The position numbers and the translations under genes are program-made. Positions 34,315 through 42,530 of a stretch of DNA of 46,721 nt are shown piece after piece (the first letter of the stretch is position 1; every line of letters starts with the position of its first letter). Source of the DNA: Anaerolineae bacterium (GTDB lineage Bacteria; Chloroflexota; Anaerolineae; Anaerolineales; Villigracilaceae); assembly GCA_022013685.1 (NCBI GenBank), contig JAKLPV010000206.1:1-46721 (forward strand), read 5' to 3'. The notes beneath the pieces are model-generated. The model was not told where the DNA came from and did no database searches. It worked only from the letters and a program-made list of their open reading frames with translations.

Positions 34315-34835
34315 TTCTTGCGGAGAAAGCGCACCAGCAGGAAAACGCCCAGCGCGACTATCCCTAAAAAGCCCAGGCAGCACAGGCACGAGAACAAAAA
34401 CACCAGATAAGGCTGGGTTGCGTTTAGGTTGAGCAGGCGCGGCTCAACCAGCAAATCACCTTCACGGATGGTGGCCTTGTAGCTGCTATTAAACCCTGCC
34501 GTTTTGAAAATATTGCTCTGGCGGGTTTTGCCATCTGAAAACGTTAATTCAATGTAATGGTAATCGCTGTAGCCATAGGCTACAGATGAGCAGGATGTCT
34601 CGTAACAGCGAAATCCTTGCGGCCCGGCATCTTCAAGCAGGCTGGCATCACTGCAATCAGGTTGGCTGCATTCATATTGAACGCCGTCCAGAACGGTCAG
34701 CGGGTCGCCAGCAACTTCCTGACTGAACTCAAACTCCATGCCAGGCTTCGGGCCGGTATCGGCCGAGACAGCGCCGAAGGGCAGCCAAACAAAAGGAAAA
34801 ATCAGCAGCAAAAAGAGAAGTTTCTTCATGCTCAC
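34311..34835 (-). CDS. Secreted, C-terminally membrane-anchored protein, unknown
   Basis: A 174-residue protein with a signal peptide (about 1-26, ending GAVSA), an extracellular domain with six cysteines (CSQPDCSDAS, CYETSC and others) likely forming disulphides, and one C-terminal transmembrane helix (LVFLFSCLCCLGFLGIVALG) followed by a basic RFLRKK tail. No known family is recognised. It overlaps the small membrane gene by GTGA, and 3 bp separate it from the upstream gene, so all three - strand genes form one unit. Confidence 0.65.
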   Translation of the reverse strand: MSMKKLLFLLLIFPFVWLPFGAVSADTGPKPGMEFEFSQEVAGDPLTVLDGVQYECSQPDCSDASLLEDAGPQGFRCYETSCSSVAYGYSDYHYIELTFSDGKTRQSNIFKTAGFNSSYKATIREGDLLVEPRLLNLNATQPYLVFLFSCLCCLGFLGIVALGVFLLVRFLRKK

Positions 34836-34838
34836 ATC

Positions 34839-35366
34839 TCAGGCTGTCTGATGGCCGATTCCGTAAATAACCTGCGCGGCGCTAATCAACGCCATCGGCA
34901 CATCCAGGTGCATTTGCGGCAGGGCCGGATTGCTGATCGAGATTTCATAAAAAGAAAGCCAGGGCAGGCGGTTGCCTTCCATTGATGTCGGCAAGTCAGT
35001 CATCCCTGAAACCCGCAATTTGCCTTGCATCAGAAAAGAGCCTATCATCAGGAGCATCGGCAGCATCACCCGGTTTTGCTCGGTCGACTCATAATCAAGC
35101 GGGTCGCTTTTAGGTGGGGTCAGGTGAAAAGCCAGGCATTCTGAAGTCGGGAAATATACTTCTTCAAAGTTGCTGACCCGCGGCGCGCCAGTGCTGAAGT
35201 TGAGTACATTGGCCTTCAAAATATGCATATAAGTCGGTGCGCCCTGGGTGCGCAGCCAGCGGCTAACCATAATGCCGTCCTTGGTAACCACCTCGCCGCG
35301 AATCAACTTATCCTTGCTATAAATCATCACCGGGGTAACTTTTTCATCGGATTGCAATGTAAACAT
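34839..35366 (-). CDS. Conserved protein of unknown function (Anaerolineae-type)
   Basis: A 175-residue cytoplasmic protein, mostly beta-structured by pattern. It begins MFTLQSDEKVTPVMIYSKDK then LIRGEVVTKDGIMVSRWLRT and contains APTYMHILKANVL, PTSECLAFHLTPPKSDPLDY and SGMTDLPTSMEGNRLPWLSF. I recall closely similar unnamed proteins in Chloroflexota genomes, which supports the organism assignment, but no function is known. Divergent from recJ with 75 bp between them. Confidence 0.7.
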   Translation of the reverse strand: MFTLQSDEKVTPVMIYSKDKLIRGEVVTKDGIMVSRWLRTQGAPTYMHILKANVLNFSTGAPRVSNFEEVYFPTSECLAFHLTPPKSDPLDYESTEQNRVMLPMLLMIGSFLMQGKLRVSGMTDLPTSMEGNRLPWLSFYEISISNPALPQMHLDVPMALISAAQVIYGIGHQTA

Positions 35367-35441
35367 GGAAGCCTCCTGAGCATTCCATCAATTATACAAT
35401 AGCCCTTGCCCCTGCCTACATCCACGTTTATACTCGCGGGC

Positions 35442-37148
35442 ATGACTCATAGCAAACGCTGGATTATTCCGCCACAATTGACTCCCCAGGCCGACCTGGC
35501 GCTGGCCGCCCACCCGTCCGCTCTGCGCCAGATATTATTTAATCGCGGCATCAGTACCCGTGAAGCGGCCCATTCTTTCCTGCGCGCCGAGTTGACTTTC
35601 GATAGCGATCCCTTTTTAATGAAGGACATGCACAAGACCGTCGAGCGTATCTGCCAGGCCCTGGAAACGGGCGAGCAGATCGCCATTTATGGCGATTATG
35701 ATGTCGATGGAGTCACCGCCACCGCCCTGCTGGTACAGGCCCTGCGTGGGCTGGGTGGCAATACACGCGAATACATCCCCAATCGTTTTGAAGAAGGATA
35801 CGGACTGAATAACGAGGCCCTCGACACGCTCCTGGCCGAGGGCGTTAGCCTGGTGATCAGCGTGGATTGCGGGATTCGCTCCCCCGCCGAAGCTGCCCAC
35901 GCGAAATCGATCGGTCTCGATCTGATCATTAGCGACCACCACGAACCCGCAGGCGACCTGCCGCAAGCCCTGGCGATCATCAACCCCAAGCAGGAAGGCG
36001 ATACTTATCCCGAAAAATACCTGGCGGGGGTTGGTATTGCCTACAAAATCGCCCAGGCGCTCCACCAAACCATCAAATCATCAGACCTGCAACTTGAAAC
36101 CTTTTTAGACCTGGTGGCTCTCGGCACGGTCGCCGACCTGGCCCCGCTGACCGGTGAAAACCGTCACCTGGTGCGCGGCGGATTGCGCCAGATGCGTCAG
36201 TCCGCCCGCCAGGGTCTGATCTCGCTGGCAGCCATGGCCGATATCTCGTTGCAAAAAGTGACCGCCATAAACATCGGTTTTGCCCTCGGCCCGCGCCTGA
36301 ACGCCTCCGGGCGGTTGGATACCGCCATCGATTCGTACAAACTTCTGACCACTGGTGACCCCGCCGAAGCAGGAATGCTGGCCCAGCAACTCAACGTCCA
36401 GAACGGGCAGCGCCAGCAGATGACCCGCAAAATCCAGGCCGAAGCCGAAGCTCTTGCCCTGTCCGAAGACCCCGACCCGCTGGTCTTGTTTGCGGTGGAT
36501 GAAGATTTCAACGCCGGGGTGGTTGGCTTGGCCGCTGCCCGTCTGACCGAGTCCTATTATCGCCCGGCCATCGTCGGTCACAGTGATCCCGAAAAAGGCG
36601 AAACGCGCTGTTCGTGCCGCTCCATCCCCGAATTTCACATCACCCAGGCCCTGGACCAGTGCGCCGACCTGCTGGTACGCCATGGCGGACACGCCGCCGC
36701 CGCCGGGTTCACCGTCCACAACAACCACCTGGATACGCTCAAATCGCGCTTGCGCGAAATCGCCGTCCGCGAATTGGACGGCAAAGACCTGCGCCACAGC
36801 CTGCTGGCAGATGCCGAAGCGCCGCTCTCTGAAATGACCCCTGAATTGCTCAAATACCTCGACCTGCTCGAACCGACCGGTTACGGCAACCCTGGCGCGG
36901 TCTTTATTTCGCGCAATGTGCGCGTGGTCAAACACCGCGCCGTCGGCGCAGATGCCAAACACCTGAAATTGACCGTCAGCGACGGCAAAGTCGGTTTCGA
37001 TGCAATTGCCTTCCGCCTCGGCGAGTGGGCCGGGAAGCTGCCCGAACGCATCGACCTGATGTACACGCTCGAGACCAACGAATACAACGGCAGAACAACA
37101 CTCCAACTGAACGTCAAGGATTTGAAACCCGCCGGATTAAAAGACTGA
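35442..37148 (+). CDS. recJ: Single-stranded-DNA-specific exonuclease RecJ
   Basis: A 568-residue 5'-3' exonuclease acting in recombination and repair. The DHH domain motifs are clear: AIYGDYDVDGVTATALLVQA, VISVDCGIRS and IISDHHEPAGDLPQ (the DHH triad). DHHA1 follows with HGGHAAAAGFTV, and the C-terminal OB-like region (about 465-565) ends in LKPAGLKD. The length matches bacterial RecJ. I use the ATG at 35442; an in-frame ATG at 35406 adds 12 residues without support. The downstream gene starts 3 bp after its stop. Confidence 0.95.
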   Translation: MTHSKRWIIPPQLTPQADLALAAHPSALRQILFNRGISTREAAHSFLRAELTFDSDPFLMKDMHKTVERICQALETGEQIAIYGDYDVDGVTATALLVQALRGLGGNTREYIPNRFEEGYGLNNEALDTLLAEGVSLVISVDCGIRSPAEAAHAKSIGLDLIISDHHEPAGDLPQALAIINPKQEGDTYPEKYLAGVGIAYKIAQALHQTIKSSDLQLETFLDLVALGTVADLAPLTGENRHLVRGGLRQMRQSARQGLISLAAMADISLQKVTAINIGFALGPRLNASGRLDTAIDSYKLLTTGDPAEAGMLAQQLNVQNGQRQQMTRKIQAEAEALALSEDPDPLVLFAVDEDFNAGVVGLAAARLTESYYRPAIVGHSDPEKGETRCSCRSIPEFHITQALDQCADLLVRHGGHAAAAGFTVHNNHLDTLKSRLREIAVRELDGKDLRHSLLADAEAPLSEMTPELLKYLDLLEPTGYGNPGAVFISRNVRVVKHRAVGADAKHLKLTVSDGKVGFDAIAFRLGEWAGKLPERIDLMYTLETNEYNGRTTLQLNVKDLKPAGLKD

Positions 37149-37151
37149 TCC

Positions 37152-37811
37152 ATGTTAACCCTCGAATTCCATTGTCACACTATTTACTCCAAAGACAGCC
37201 TGACCCAGCCCGAAACGCTGGTGCGGGCCGCCCGCCGCAAGGGGATCGACCGGCTGGTGGTCACAGATCACAACAGCATTGCCGGGGCGCTGGCCGCTCA
37301 AAAACTCGACCCCCAACTGGTTATCGTTGGCGAGGAGATCATGACCACACGCGGCGAACTGCTGGCAGCCTTTGTCAACGAGGAAATCCCCGCCAGACTC
37401 TCCCCGCTCGAAACCATCCACCGCTTGCGGGCGCAAGGGGCCTTTATCAGCGTCTCGCATCCCTTCGACGGGCATCGCGGTTGGCAGTTGCAAGACTTGC
37501 TCGAAATCGCTCCACTGATTGATGCGGTCGAGGTCTTCAATTCGCGCTGCATCTTCGAACGCGACAACCAACTTGCCGCCGAATTTGCCCGCCAGCACAA
37601 CCTGCTCGGCACCGTCGGCTCGGATGCCCACACCACCGGCGAACTTGGGCGGGCGGTCTCGCTGCTGGCAGAAAATTTCCACAACGGTGAAATGCTCAAA
37701 TCGGCCCTGAAAAACGCCGGGGCGCGCACGCGGCTTTCGGGCCCGCTGATCCACTTTTCATCGCGCTTGGCCGTCACGGTCAAAAAACTGGGGCTGGTCA
37801 GAATCCTATGA
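37152..37811 (+). CDS. PHP-domain metal-dependent phosphoesterase
   Basis: A 219-residue protein of the PHP superfamily. Metal-binding motifs are present in order: EFHCHTIYSKDS (HxH), VVTDHNSIAG, GEEIMTTRGE, ISVSHPFDG, VEVFNSR and GSDAHTTGEL. Related enzymes hydrolyse phosphoesters such as nucleoside 3',5'-bisphosphates or short RNA ends (TrpH/YciV type). A link to RecJ could reflect nucleotide salvage after DNA degradation; this is inference from adjacency. Its stop overlaps the permease start by ATGA. Confidence 0.9.
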   Translation: MLTLEFHCHTIYSKDSLTQPETLVRAARRKGIDRLVVTDHNSIAGALAAQKLDPQLVIVGEEIMTTRGELLAAFVNEEIPARLSPLETIHRLRAQGAFISVSHPFDGHRGWQLQDLLEIAPLIDAVEVFNSRCIFERDNQLAAEFARQHNLLGTVGSDAHTTGELGRAVSLLAENFHNGEMLKSALKNAGARTRLSGPLIHFSSRLAVTVKKLGLVRIL

Positions 37812-38659
37812 AAATCCGCCGCCGCGACTTGCTTTTCTCTTTCCTGATTGTGATGCTGCTCTGGCAGGTTTTTTCCTGGCTGATCAACCGCCCCATCCTG
37901 CCCTCGCCACTGACGGTTCTGGTCGTTTTCTGGCGTGACTTTATCGGCGGGCTGAGCCTGCCGGAACAAATCGCAAACGATCCCGGCATCCTGAAAAGAC
38001 CGCTGGCGCTTCTTGTGACACTCTGGCAGGATCTGACAGGCGGAACAACCTTGCTGAACCATTTCCTGGTCAGCCTGTGGCGGGTGCTGGCCGGAACCGC
38101 CCTGGCCATCCTGACCGCCGCCCCAGTCGGGCTGGCGCTTGGACAATCCAAACGCTTCAATCGCTTGTTTGCGCCTCTGATTTACCTGCTCTACCCTGTT
38201 CCTAAAGTTGTTTTTATCCCCATAATTTTGCTCTTTTTGGGCATTGGCGATACATCGAAGATTTTTATCATTTTCATCATTCTGTTTTTCCAGATCCTGG
38301 TGCTGGTGCGCGATCAGGCCGCCAACCTGCGCCCGGAACTGATCCAATCGGTGCGCAGTTTGGGCGCGGGACGACGCGCTCTGTTCCGCTTTGTCTACCT
38401 GCCCGCCAGCCTGCCCGCCATCCTGACCGCCTTGCGCCAGTCGGTCGGCACAGCAGTGGCTGTGCTGTATATCGCGGAAACAATTGCAACCACCCGTGGA
38501 CTGGGATACTACATCTCTTTCCAGGGGACCACCCTGTTCAACTACCCGGCCATGTATGCCGGAGTTGTGGCAATGTCCCTTTTGGGGCTGGGCATGTATT
38601 TCAGCGTGGATTGGCTGGAGCGGCGCATCTGCCCCTGGATAACGCCTGAAGCATCCTGA
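37808..38659 (+). CDS. ABC transporter permease, SsuC/TauC-like
   Basis: A 283-residue membrane protein of the nitrate/sulphonate/taurine-type ABC permease family. The EAA-like coupling motif is visible (VRSLGAGRRALFRFVYLPAS), with core helices VVFIPIILLFLGIGDTSKIF and the C-terminal YIAETIATTRGLGYYI segment. There is a tandem-like N-terminal hydrophobic region. No ATPase or binding protein gene lies in the window, so the partners must be encoded elsewhere. Coupling to the PHP gene is by a 4-bp overlap. The substrate is unknown. A strong bidirectional terminator follows. Confidence 0.9.
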   Translation: MKIRRRDLLFSFLIVMLLWQVFSWLINRPILPSPLTVLVVFWRDFIGGLSLPEQIANDPGILKRPLALLVTLWQDLTGGTTLLNHFLVSLWRVLAGTALAILTAAPVGLALGQSKRFNRLFAPLIYLLYPVPKVVFIPIILLFLGIGDTSKIFIIFIILFFQILVLVRDQAANLRPELIQSVRSLGAGRRALFRFVYLPASLPAILTALRQSVGTAVAVLYIAETIATTRGLGYYISFQGTTLFNYPAMYAGVVAMSLLGLGMYFSVDWLERRICPWITPEAS

Positions 38660-38675
38660 AAATTTTCATCAACAT

Positions 38676-38739
38676 AAAACACTGCCGGGTCATAAGTTTT
38701 GCAGCTCTCTGCTCACTCGATGACCCGGCAGTGTTTTTT
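38676..38739. terminator. Bidirectional intrinsic terminator
   Basis: AAAACACTGCCGGGTCAT and ATGACCCGGCAGTGTTTT form an 18-bp perfect stem around a 26-base loop. A T-tract follows on the + strand, and the mirror T-tract serves the - strand. It lies between the convergent permease gene and the feo operon and should serve both. Confidence 0.9.
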
Positions 38740-38744
38740 ACAAA

Positions 38745-38993
38745 TCATTGCTCGTCATAACGCCAGATTTGCATCGTCGCGCGTTTTTTGTCCGGGTCGC
38801 AAAAACCTTTCAGACTGCATCCCTGGCAGACATCAGAACACGAGCCGCTTTCATAGGCGCGCAGAAAACCGGCCCGGCGCAGGTGTTCGAGCATGGCTTC
38901 GACCATCTGCGGACTGGTATCCAGCTTCAAGGCCAGTTTGGATGCGTCCAGCGGTCCCCCGGAGCGGATTTCACTCATCAATCGTTCAAGCAT
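38745..38993 (-). CDS. feoC: FeoC-like regulatory protein
   Basis: An 82-residue winged-helix protein (MLERLMSEIRSGGPLDASKL, then VEAMLEHLRRAGFLRAYE) with a cysteine cluster, C-x3-C-x2-C-x5-C (SCSDVCQGCSLKGFC). This is the layout of FeoC, which can carry an iron-sulphur cluster and bind FeoB. It begins 3 bp after the feoB stop as the last gene of feoABC. The sequence supports the family; cluster binding is by analogy. Confidence 0.85.
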   Translation of the reverse strand: MLERLMSEIRSGGPLDASKLALKLDTSPQMVEAMLEHLRRAGFLRAYESGSCSDVCQGCSLKGFCDPDKKRATMQIWRYDEQ

Positions 38994-38996
38994 AGA

Positions 38997-41036
38997 TTAA
39001 AGTCCTATCCACAGCGCGGCGTTGTAGACCAGGATGCCCGCCAGGATTGAAATGACCAGAAACATAGCGACATTGGTCAGCGTCCAGAACCACGAGTTGG
39101 TCTCCTGCTTGATGACCGCCACTGTCGCCAGACAAGGCACAAAGAGCATGGTTACTGCCAGGAAAGATATCGCCGTTGCGGTCGAGAAAGATGTGGTCAA
39201 CGCCACCGCCAGCCCGGATTCGCTCGCGCCGCCGTAGAGCACACCCAAAGTGGCGATCGCGTTCTCTTTGGCCGGGAAAGTCGTCAGCAGGGCTACCGTC
39301 AGACGCCAATCGAAACCCATCAGCCGTCCAACCGGTTCGAAAAACTTGCCAAACTGGGCCAGGTAACTGGTTTCGATGTCGCCGCCGGGCAGGGCCGAAA
39401 GCACCCAGATGACCGCAGAGATGGCCAGGATGACCGTACCCGCTTTCTTGACGAACGAAGCCGCGCGCTGCCAGACCAGTAGCCCGACCGTGCGCCAGTT
39501 GGGAATGTGATAAAGGGGCATTTCCATGATAAACGCCGATCGCTGGCCCTTGAACAGGACGCGGTTAAGCACAGTTCCCAACCCAACCAGGGTCGCCAGC
39601 GAGAAAATCACCAGTCCCCACGTTACCCAAAGGGCATTGCTGCCGAAAAAAGCCGGAGCCAGGAAGGCCACCACCGCCATGCGCGCCGTGCAAGGCACCA
39701 GCGGAGCGATCAAAATCGTCAGCAAGCGCGCCGGCCAGGAGTCGATCACGCGCGTGCCCATGATCGATGGCACATTGCAGCCAAAACCGAGAAAAAGCGG
39801 CAGGAAAGATTTGCCGTGCAGACCCATCAGATGCATCAGGTTGTCCATCACATAGGCTGCGCGGGCCATATAACCTACATCTTCGAGCAGGCCAAAGGCG
39901 GCAAAAAAGATCACCAGAATGGGCAGGAAAGTCAGCACCGAGCCAACGCCGCCGATGATGCCATCCACGACCAGGCCGCTGACCCACCAGGGCGCGCCGG
40001 CCAGGGCCGTCGAAGCCAAATCTGCCAGGCTGCCGACCACGACCACATCCAGCCACTCTTGCAGAGGCGCGCCAACAGTAAAGGTCAGCCAGAAGACCAG
40101 CCCCAGAATTCCCGCCAGCACGAACAAACCCCAAACCGGATGCGCGGCAACGCGATCCAGGCGCTCGGTCAGGCTGATTTGCCCAAGCCGGGGCCGCACC
40201 ACCGCCGCCCGCACCATGCGTCCAATCCACTCGTAACGGCCTGAGGCAACCGCCAGCATGGCGTCATCGTGCTGGACAAGAATCGAATGCACCGCCGCCC
40301 AGGTTTCAGCGGGCAAAGCCGCCTGCATGGTGCGCGTTACCTCAACGTCACCCTCCAGCAGCTTGAGCGTAATCCAGTCTGGCGGGTAGGGTGCGGGGAC
40401 TTGCGCTTCGACCAGTTTCAAAACATCATCGAGGGCCTGGCTGTGATCGGCGCGGATTTCCGGCAGGCGCGGGCAATGTTGGATTTTTCCGTCCAGCGTT
40501 TTGCGGACGATGTAGAGCAGTTCGCGAATACCCATGGCCTTGGTCGCCGTGATTGGAACGACCGGCACACCCAGGGCGGCTTCCAACACCTCCGGCTCGA
40601 TGGTTAATCCTTCACCGGCAGCCACATCCATCATATTGAGCGCAACCACCAGGCGGACGGGCAGGCAAATCAACTCGGAAACGAGATACAAACTGCGCTC
40701 CAGGTTGGCCGCACTGACGACCGCCACAACCACATCCGGCGACTCGCGCAGGATAAATTCACGCGCAATCACTTCTTCGGGAGAGTTGGCGGTCAGGCTG
40801 TAGGTTCCGGGCAGGTCGACCAGGTTGTACTCACGGCCATCCATACTGAAATGGCCTTCGCGGCGCTCAACGGTTTTACCCGGCCAGTTGCCAACATGCT
40901 GGTTCAGCCCGGTCAGCAAGTTAAAGAGGGTTGATTTACCCATATTGGGCTGGCCTGCCAGGGCAATCATCGGCAGGCTCGTTCGTTTAGTCACATTTTT
41001 AGCAGCAGGGCTAACCGGATGACACTCGGCGCTCAT
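38997..41036 (-). CDS. feoB: Ferrous iron transport protein B
   Basis: A 679-residue GTPase-permease for Fe(II) uptake. The cytoplasmic G-domain (about 22-190) has G1 GQPNMGKST, G3 DLPGTYSL and G4 ALNMMD. A helical guanine-dissociation-inhibitor-like region follows. The membrane part shows the two Gate motifs (GFGCNVPSIMGTRVIDS and LFVPCLATVAVI) and about eight helices. The N-terminus carries about 20 extra polar residues before the G-domain. It overlaps feoA by 4 bp. Confidence 0.96.
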   Translation of the reverse strand: MSAECHPVSPAAKNVTKRTSLPMIALAGQPNMGKSTLFNLLTGLNQHVGNWPGKTVERREGHFSMDGREYNLVDLPGTYSLTANSPEEVIAREFILRESPDVVVAVVSAANLERSLYLVSELICLPVRLVVALNMMDVAAGEGLTIEPEVLEAALGVPVVPITATKAMGIRELLYIVRKTLDGKIQHCPRLPEIRADHSQALDDVLKLVEAQVPAPYPPDWITLKLLEGDVEVTRTMQAALPAETWAAVHSILVQHDDAMLAVASGRYEWIGRMVRAAVVRPRLGQISLTERLDRVAAHPVWGLFVLAGILGLVFWLTFTVGAPLQEWLDVVVVGSLADLASTALAGAPWWVSGLVVDGIIGGVGSVLTFLPILVIFFAAFGLLEDVGYMARAAYVMDNLMHLMGLHGKSFLPLFLGFGCNVPSIMGTRVIDSWPARLLTILIAPLVPCTARMAVVAFLAPAFFGSNALWVTWGLVIFSLATLVGLGTVLNRVLFKGQRSAFIMEMPLYHIPNWRTVGLLVWQRAASFVKKAGTVILAISAVIWVLSALPGGDIETSYLAQFGKFFEPVGRLMGFDWRLTVALLTTFPAKENAIATLGVLYGGASESGLAVALTTSFSTATAISFLAVTMLFVPCLATVAVIKQETNSWFWTLTNVAMFLVISILAGILVYNAALWIGL

Positions 41037-41281
41037 TCAAGCCTCCGCTCGACACAAATTTTTATCGCCTCGCCGCGTCCCAATGCAACCCTGGTTCCGC
41101 GCACGGTGACAATCAAAGGGCCGCGCCCAAAGTTCTGGGTCATCTGCACCTCGACGCCGGGGGTAAACCCGAGCGAGGTCAAGCGGCCGGCAATGCCGTT
41201 TCCGTTGGAAAAATCGAGGACAACAGCGCTTTCACCGGCGCGAATTTCTGAAAGGGTAACGGCATCAGTTTTTGCGACCAT
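41033..41281 (-). CDS. feoA: Ferrous iron transport protein A
   Basis: An 82-residue SH3-like protein that supports FeoB. Typical content: VTLSEIRAGESAVVLDF, AGRLTSLGFTPGVEVQMTQN, a GRGPLIVTVRGTRVALGR core and a basic end. I use the ATG at 41281, six bases after GGAG, rather than an upstream frame that begins at 41356 within the operator region. It overlaps feoB as ATGA. The promoter is probably the TATAAT of the - strand at 41361-41356, next to the proposed operator. Confidence 0.92.
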   Translation of the reverse strand: MVAKTDAVTLSEIRAGESAVVLDFSNGNGIAGRLTSLGFTPGVEVQMTQNFGRGPLIVTVRGTRVALGRGEAIKICVERRLE

Positions 41282-41355
41282 TTTTTCTCCGAGAGTCATA
41301 CCTGAAAGATTTGATATATAATGCTGCGCATTTGTGACCAGGACGGGTATAATCA

Positions 41356-41386
41356 ATTATAGCGCGTGCTTATTAGTATATGCTAA
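41356..41386 (-). promoter_or_regulatory. Feo promoter with DtxR-like operator candidate
   Basis: A - strand TATAAT lies at 41361-41356. An imperfect palindrome TTAGTATATGCTAA lies at 41373-41386, inside the wider AT-rich stretch, where the -35 region would be. TTAG...CTAA ends are typical of DtxR/IdeR-type operators. Its position suits repression by the regulator encoded divergently. Sequence-based only; no binding is shown. Confidence 0.5.
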
Positions 41387-41456
41387 TTTATATTATTAGT
41401 GTAATCGATGTTGATGTATGTGCATATGGATAAATGTCATAAAAAGGCAGTATACA

Positions 41457-42122
41457 ATGGAACAAATCAAACACAGCCAGACCATTGAAGATTATCTCTC
41501 ACTGATTTACGTTCTGGAACGTGACGGTGAGCCAATTGTCGGCGCGCGCCTGGCCGAGTTGTTTGGCGTCACCCCACCGACAGTGACCAATACCCTCAAA
41601 CGCATGGCGCGTGACGGATTGATCACCATGGACGGGAATGGAACACACCTGACCCCCCCCGGTTGGGACTCTGCCAAAGACGTGATGCGCCGCCACATGC
41701 TGATGGAATGGATGATGCTGCGCATGCTGCCCTGGTCGAAGCTGCACGGCGAAGCCCACAACCTGGAACATGCCATCTCGCCCGAAGCCGAAGCGGCTGT
41801 TTACGAAGAGTTGGGCAGGCCGCAGACCTGTCCACACGGCAACCCGCTGCCGGGCTGCGAAGCCGCCGTCGCAGATTGGGTCCCGCTAACCCAGCTCGCC
41901 AGCGGCGAAAAGGTTATTATCCGCCGCATTCATGAACTGGCTGAAGAGAATCCGCATCTGTTGTCATTTCTTGAAGAGAAACACATGATCCCGGGCGCAA
42001 ATGCGACCATCGGTGAAATCCTGCCTTTTAACCAAACCGTCAGCGTGGATGTCAATGGCCGCCCGGTTACGCTGGGTTTTGCCGTGGCGCGCTATATTTT
42101 TGCTGAGAGAAGCACTCCATAA
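41457..42122 (+). CDS. DtxR/MntR-family metal-dependent regulator
   Basis: A 221-residue regulator. The winged helix (about 6-70: HSQTIEDYLSLIYVLERDGE, then LFGVTPPTVTNTLKRMARDG) is followed by a dimerisation/metal-binding region with HMLMEWMM and HNLEHAISPEAE. In the latter a His takes the place of DtxR Cys102 beside the conserved Glu-His pair. A C-terminal SH3-like domain (about 145-220) ends it. The PHGNPLPGCE segment is typical. Divergent from feoABC, so iron control of feo is the likely role; manganese remains possible. The ATG at 41457 follows AAAAAGGCAG. Confidence 0.9.
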   Translation: MEQIKHSQTIEDYLSLIYVLERDGEPIVGARLAELFGVTPPTVTNTLKRMARDGLITMDGNGTHLTPPGWDSAKDVMRRHMLMEWMMLRMLPWSKLHGEAHNLEHAISPEAEAAVYEELGRPQTCPHGNPLPGCEAAVADWVPLTQLASGEKVIIRRIHELAEENPHLLSFLEEKHMIPGANATIGEILPFNQTVSVDVNGRPVTLGFAVARYIFAERSTP

Positions 42123-42149
42123 AGAAAGCATAAAATTTCACGTTCTGAA

Positions 42150-42178
42150 TTGACAGAAAGTTGTCTAAACTTTATCAT
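42150..42178 (+). promoter_or_regulatory. Sigma-70-type promoter of the ilv operon
   Basis: TTGACA at 42150-42155 and TATCAT at 42173-42178 with a 17-bp spacer. Transcription should start near 42185, about four bases before the first leader-peptide ATG, so the leader would be read from a nearly leaderless RNA. It lies 27 bp after the regulator stop. Confidence 0.85.
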
Positions 42179-42188
42179 CGGGCGAATT

Positions 42189-42293
42189 ATGGAAAACGTT
42201 TACAGCCTGTCCCTTGTAGTCATTATTATTGTAGTTCTCCTGGGTGTCATCCTTGAGAGCTTCATTCCGGTTGGGCAGGCAAAAGCACACTAG
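42189..42293 (+). CDS. ilv leader peptide 1 (attenuation peptide)
   Basis: A 34-residue peptide. Codons 9-22 give LVVIIIVVLLGVIL, that is, thirteen branched-chain codons in fourteen (one Gly), followed by a polar end GQAKAH. This is the make-up of ilv attenuator leader peptides such as E. coli IlvL. No ribosome-binding site precedes the ATG, which fits a leaderless start. Ribosome stalling at these codons would leave the antiterminator segment at 42269-42280 free. Too short for normal gene calling. Confidence 0.85.
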   Translation: MENVYSLSLVVIIIVVLLGVILESFIPVGQAKAH

Positions 42294-42346
42294 TGCAAGG
42301 TAGAAAGTAACCAGAGCCGCCCAACCACAGGGCGGCTCTTTTCTTA
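42205..42346 (+). promoter_or_regulatory. Attenuator 1: protector, antiterminator and terminator
   Basis: Four segments can be read. Segment 1 GCCTGTCCC (42205-42213) pairs with GGGCAGGC (42273-42280). Segment 2 GGTTGGGC-A-GGC (42269-42280) pairs with GCC-GCCCAACC (42316-42326), with one bulged A. Segment 3 AGAGCCGCCC (42313-42322) pairs with segment 4 GGGCGGCTCT (42330-42339), followed by TTTTCTT. 2:3 and 3:4 exclude each other, as in classical transcription attenuation. Confidence 0.85.
42313..42346 (+). terminator. Attenuator terminator 1
   Basis: A 10-bp GC-rich stem with a 7-base loop followed by TTTTCTT. It is the intrinsic terminator of the first attenuator and would end transcription when branched-chain aminoacyl-tRNA is plentiful. 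Confidence 0.88.
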
Positions 42347-42366
42347 CTAACAATTTTCAGGAAGCC

Positions 42367-42465
42367 ATGAACCCACATTCCTTGTTTTACCTCGTAGTAA
42401 TTTTGATTACCGTCCTCCTGCTTAAGCGGGAGAGCACGATGGTGGTTGGAATGGCGCGAGGATAG
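42367..42465 (+). CDS. ilv leader peptide 2 (attenuation peptide)
   Basis: A 32-residue peptide, MNPHSLFYLVVILITVLLLK followed by RESTMVVGMARG. Ten of the eleven codons 9-19 are Leu, Val or Ile (one Thr). It lies after terminator 1 and before terminator 2, so it would be reached only by transcripts that escaped the first attenuator. CAGGAAGCC precedes the ATG, with rather short spacing. Confidence 0.8.
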   Translation: MNPHSLFYLVVILITVLLLKRESTMVVGMARG

Positions 42466-42530
42466 TGGCTGAAAAAGCACACAATCAAGCAAGATAAGAG
42501 CCGCCCAATCACCAACGGGCGGCTCTTTTC
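42441..42530 (+). promoter_or_regulatory. Attenuator 2: antiterminator and terminator
   Basis: GGTGGTTGG (42441-42449) pairs with CCAATCACC (42505-42513), nine pairs including one G-U, and GGC (42453-42455) with GCC (42500-42502). This competes with the terminator stem AAGAGCCGCCC/GGGCGGCTCTT (42496-42506, 42517-42527). A short possible protector, CATTCC (42376-42381) with GGAATG (42448-42453), is weak. Confidence 0.78.
42496..42530 (+). terminator. Attenuator terminator 2
   Basis: An 11-bp stem AAGAGCCGCCC/GGGCGGCTCTT followed by TTC; the final stem T bases extend the T-run. It ends 27 bp before ilvD. The stem core AGAGCCGCCC is the same as in terminator 1, which points to duplication of the attenuator. 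Confidence 0.85.

Noticed and set aside
39507..40244. 245-residue + strand frame inside feoB
   Set aside because: Antisense shadow of feoB; very polar composition with no family match.
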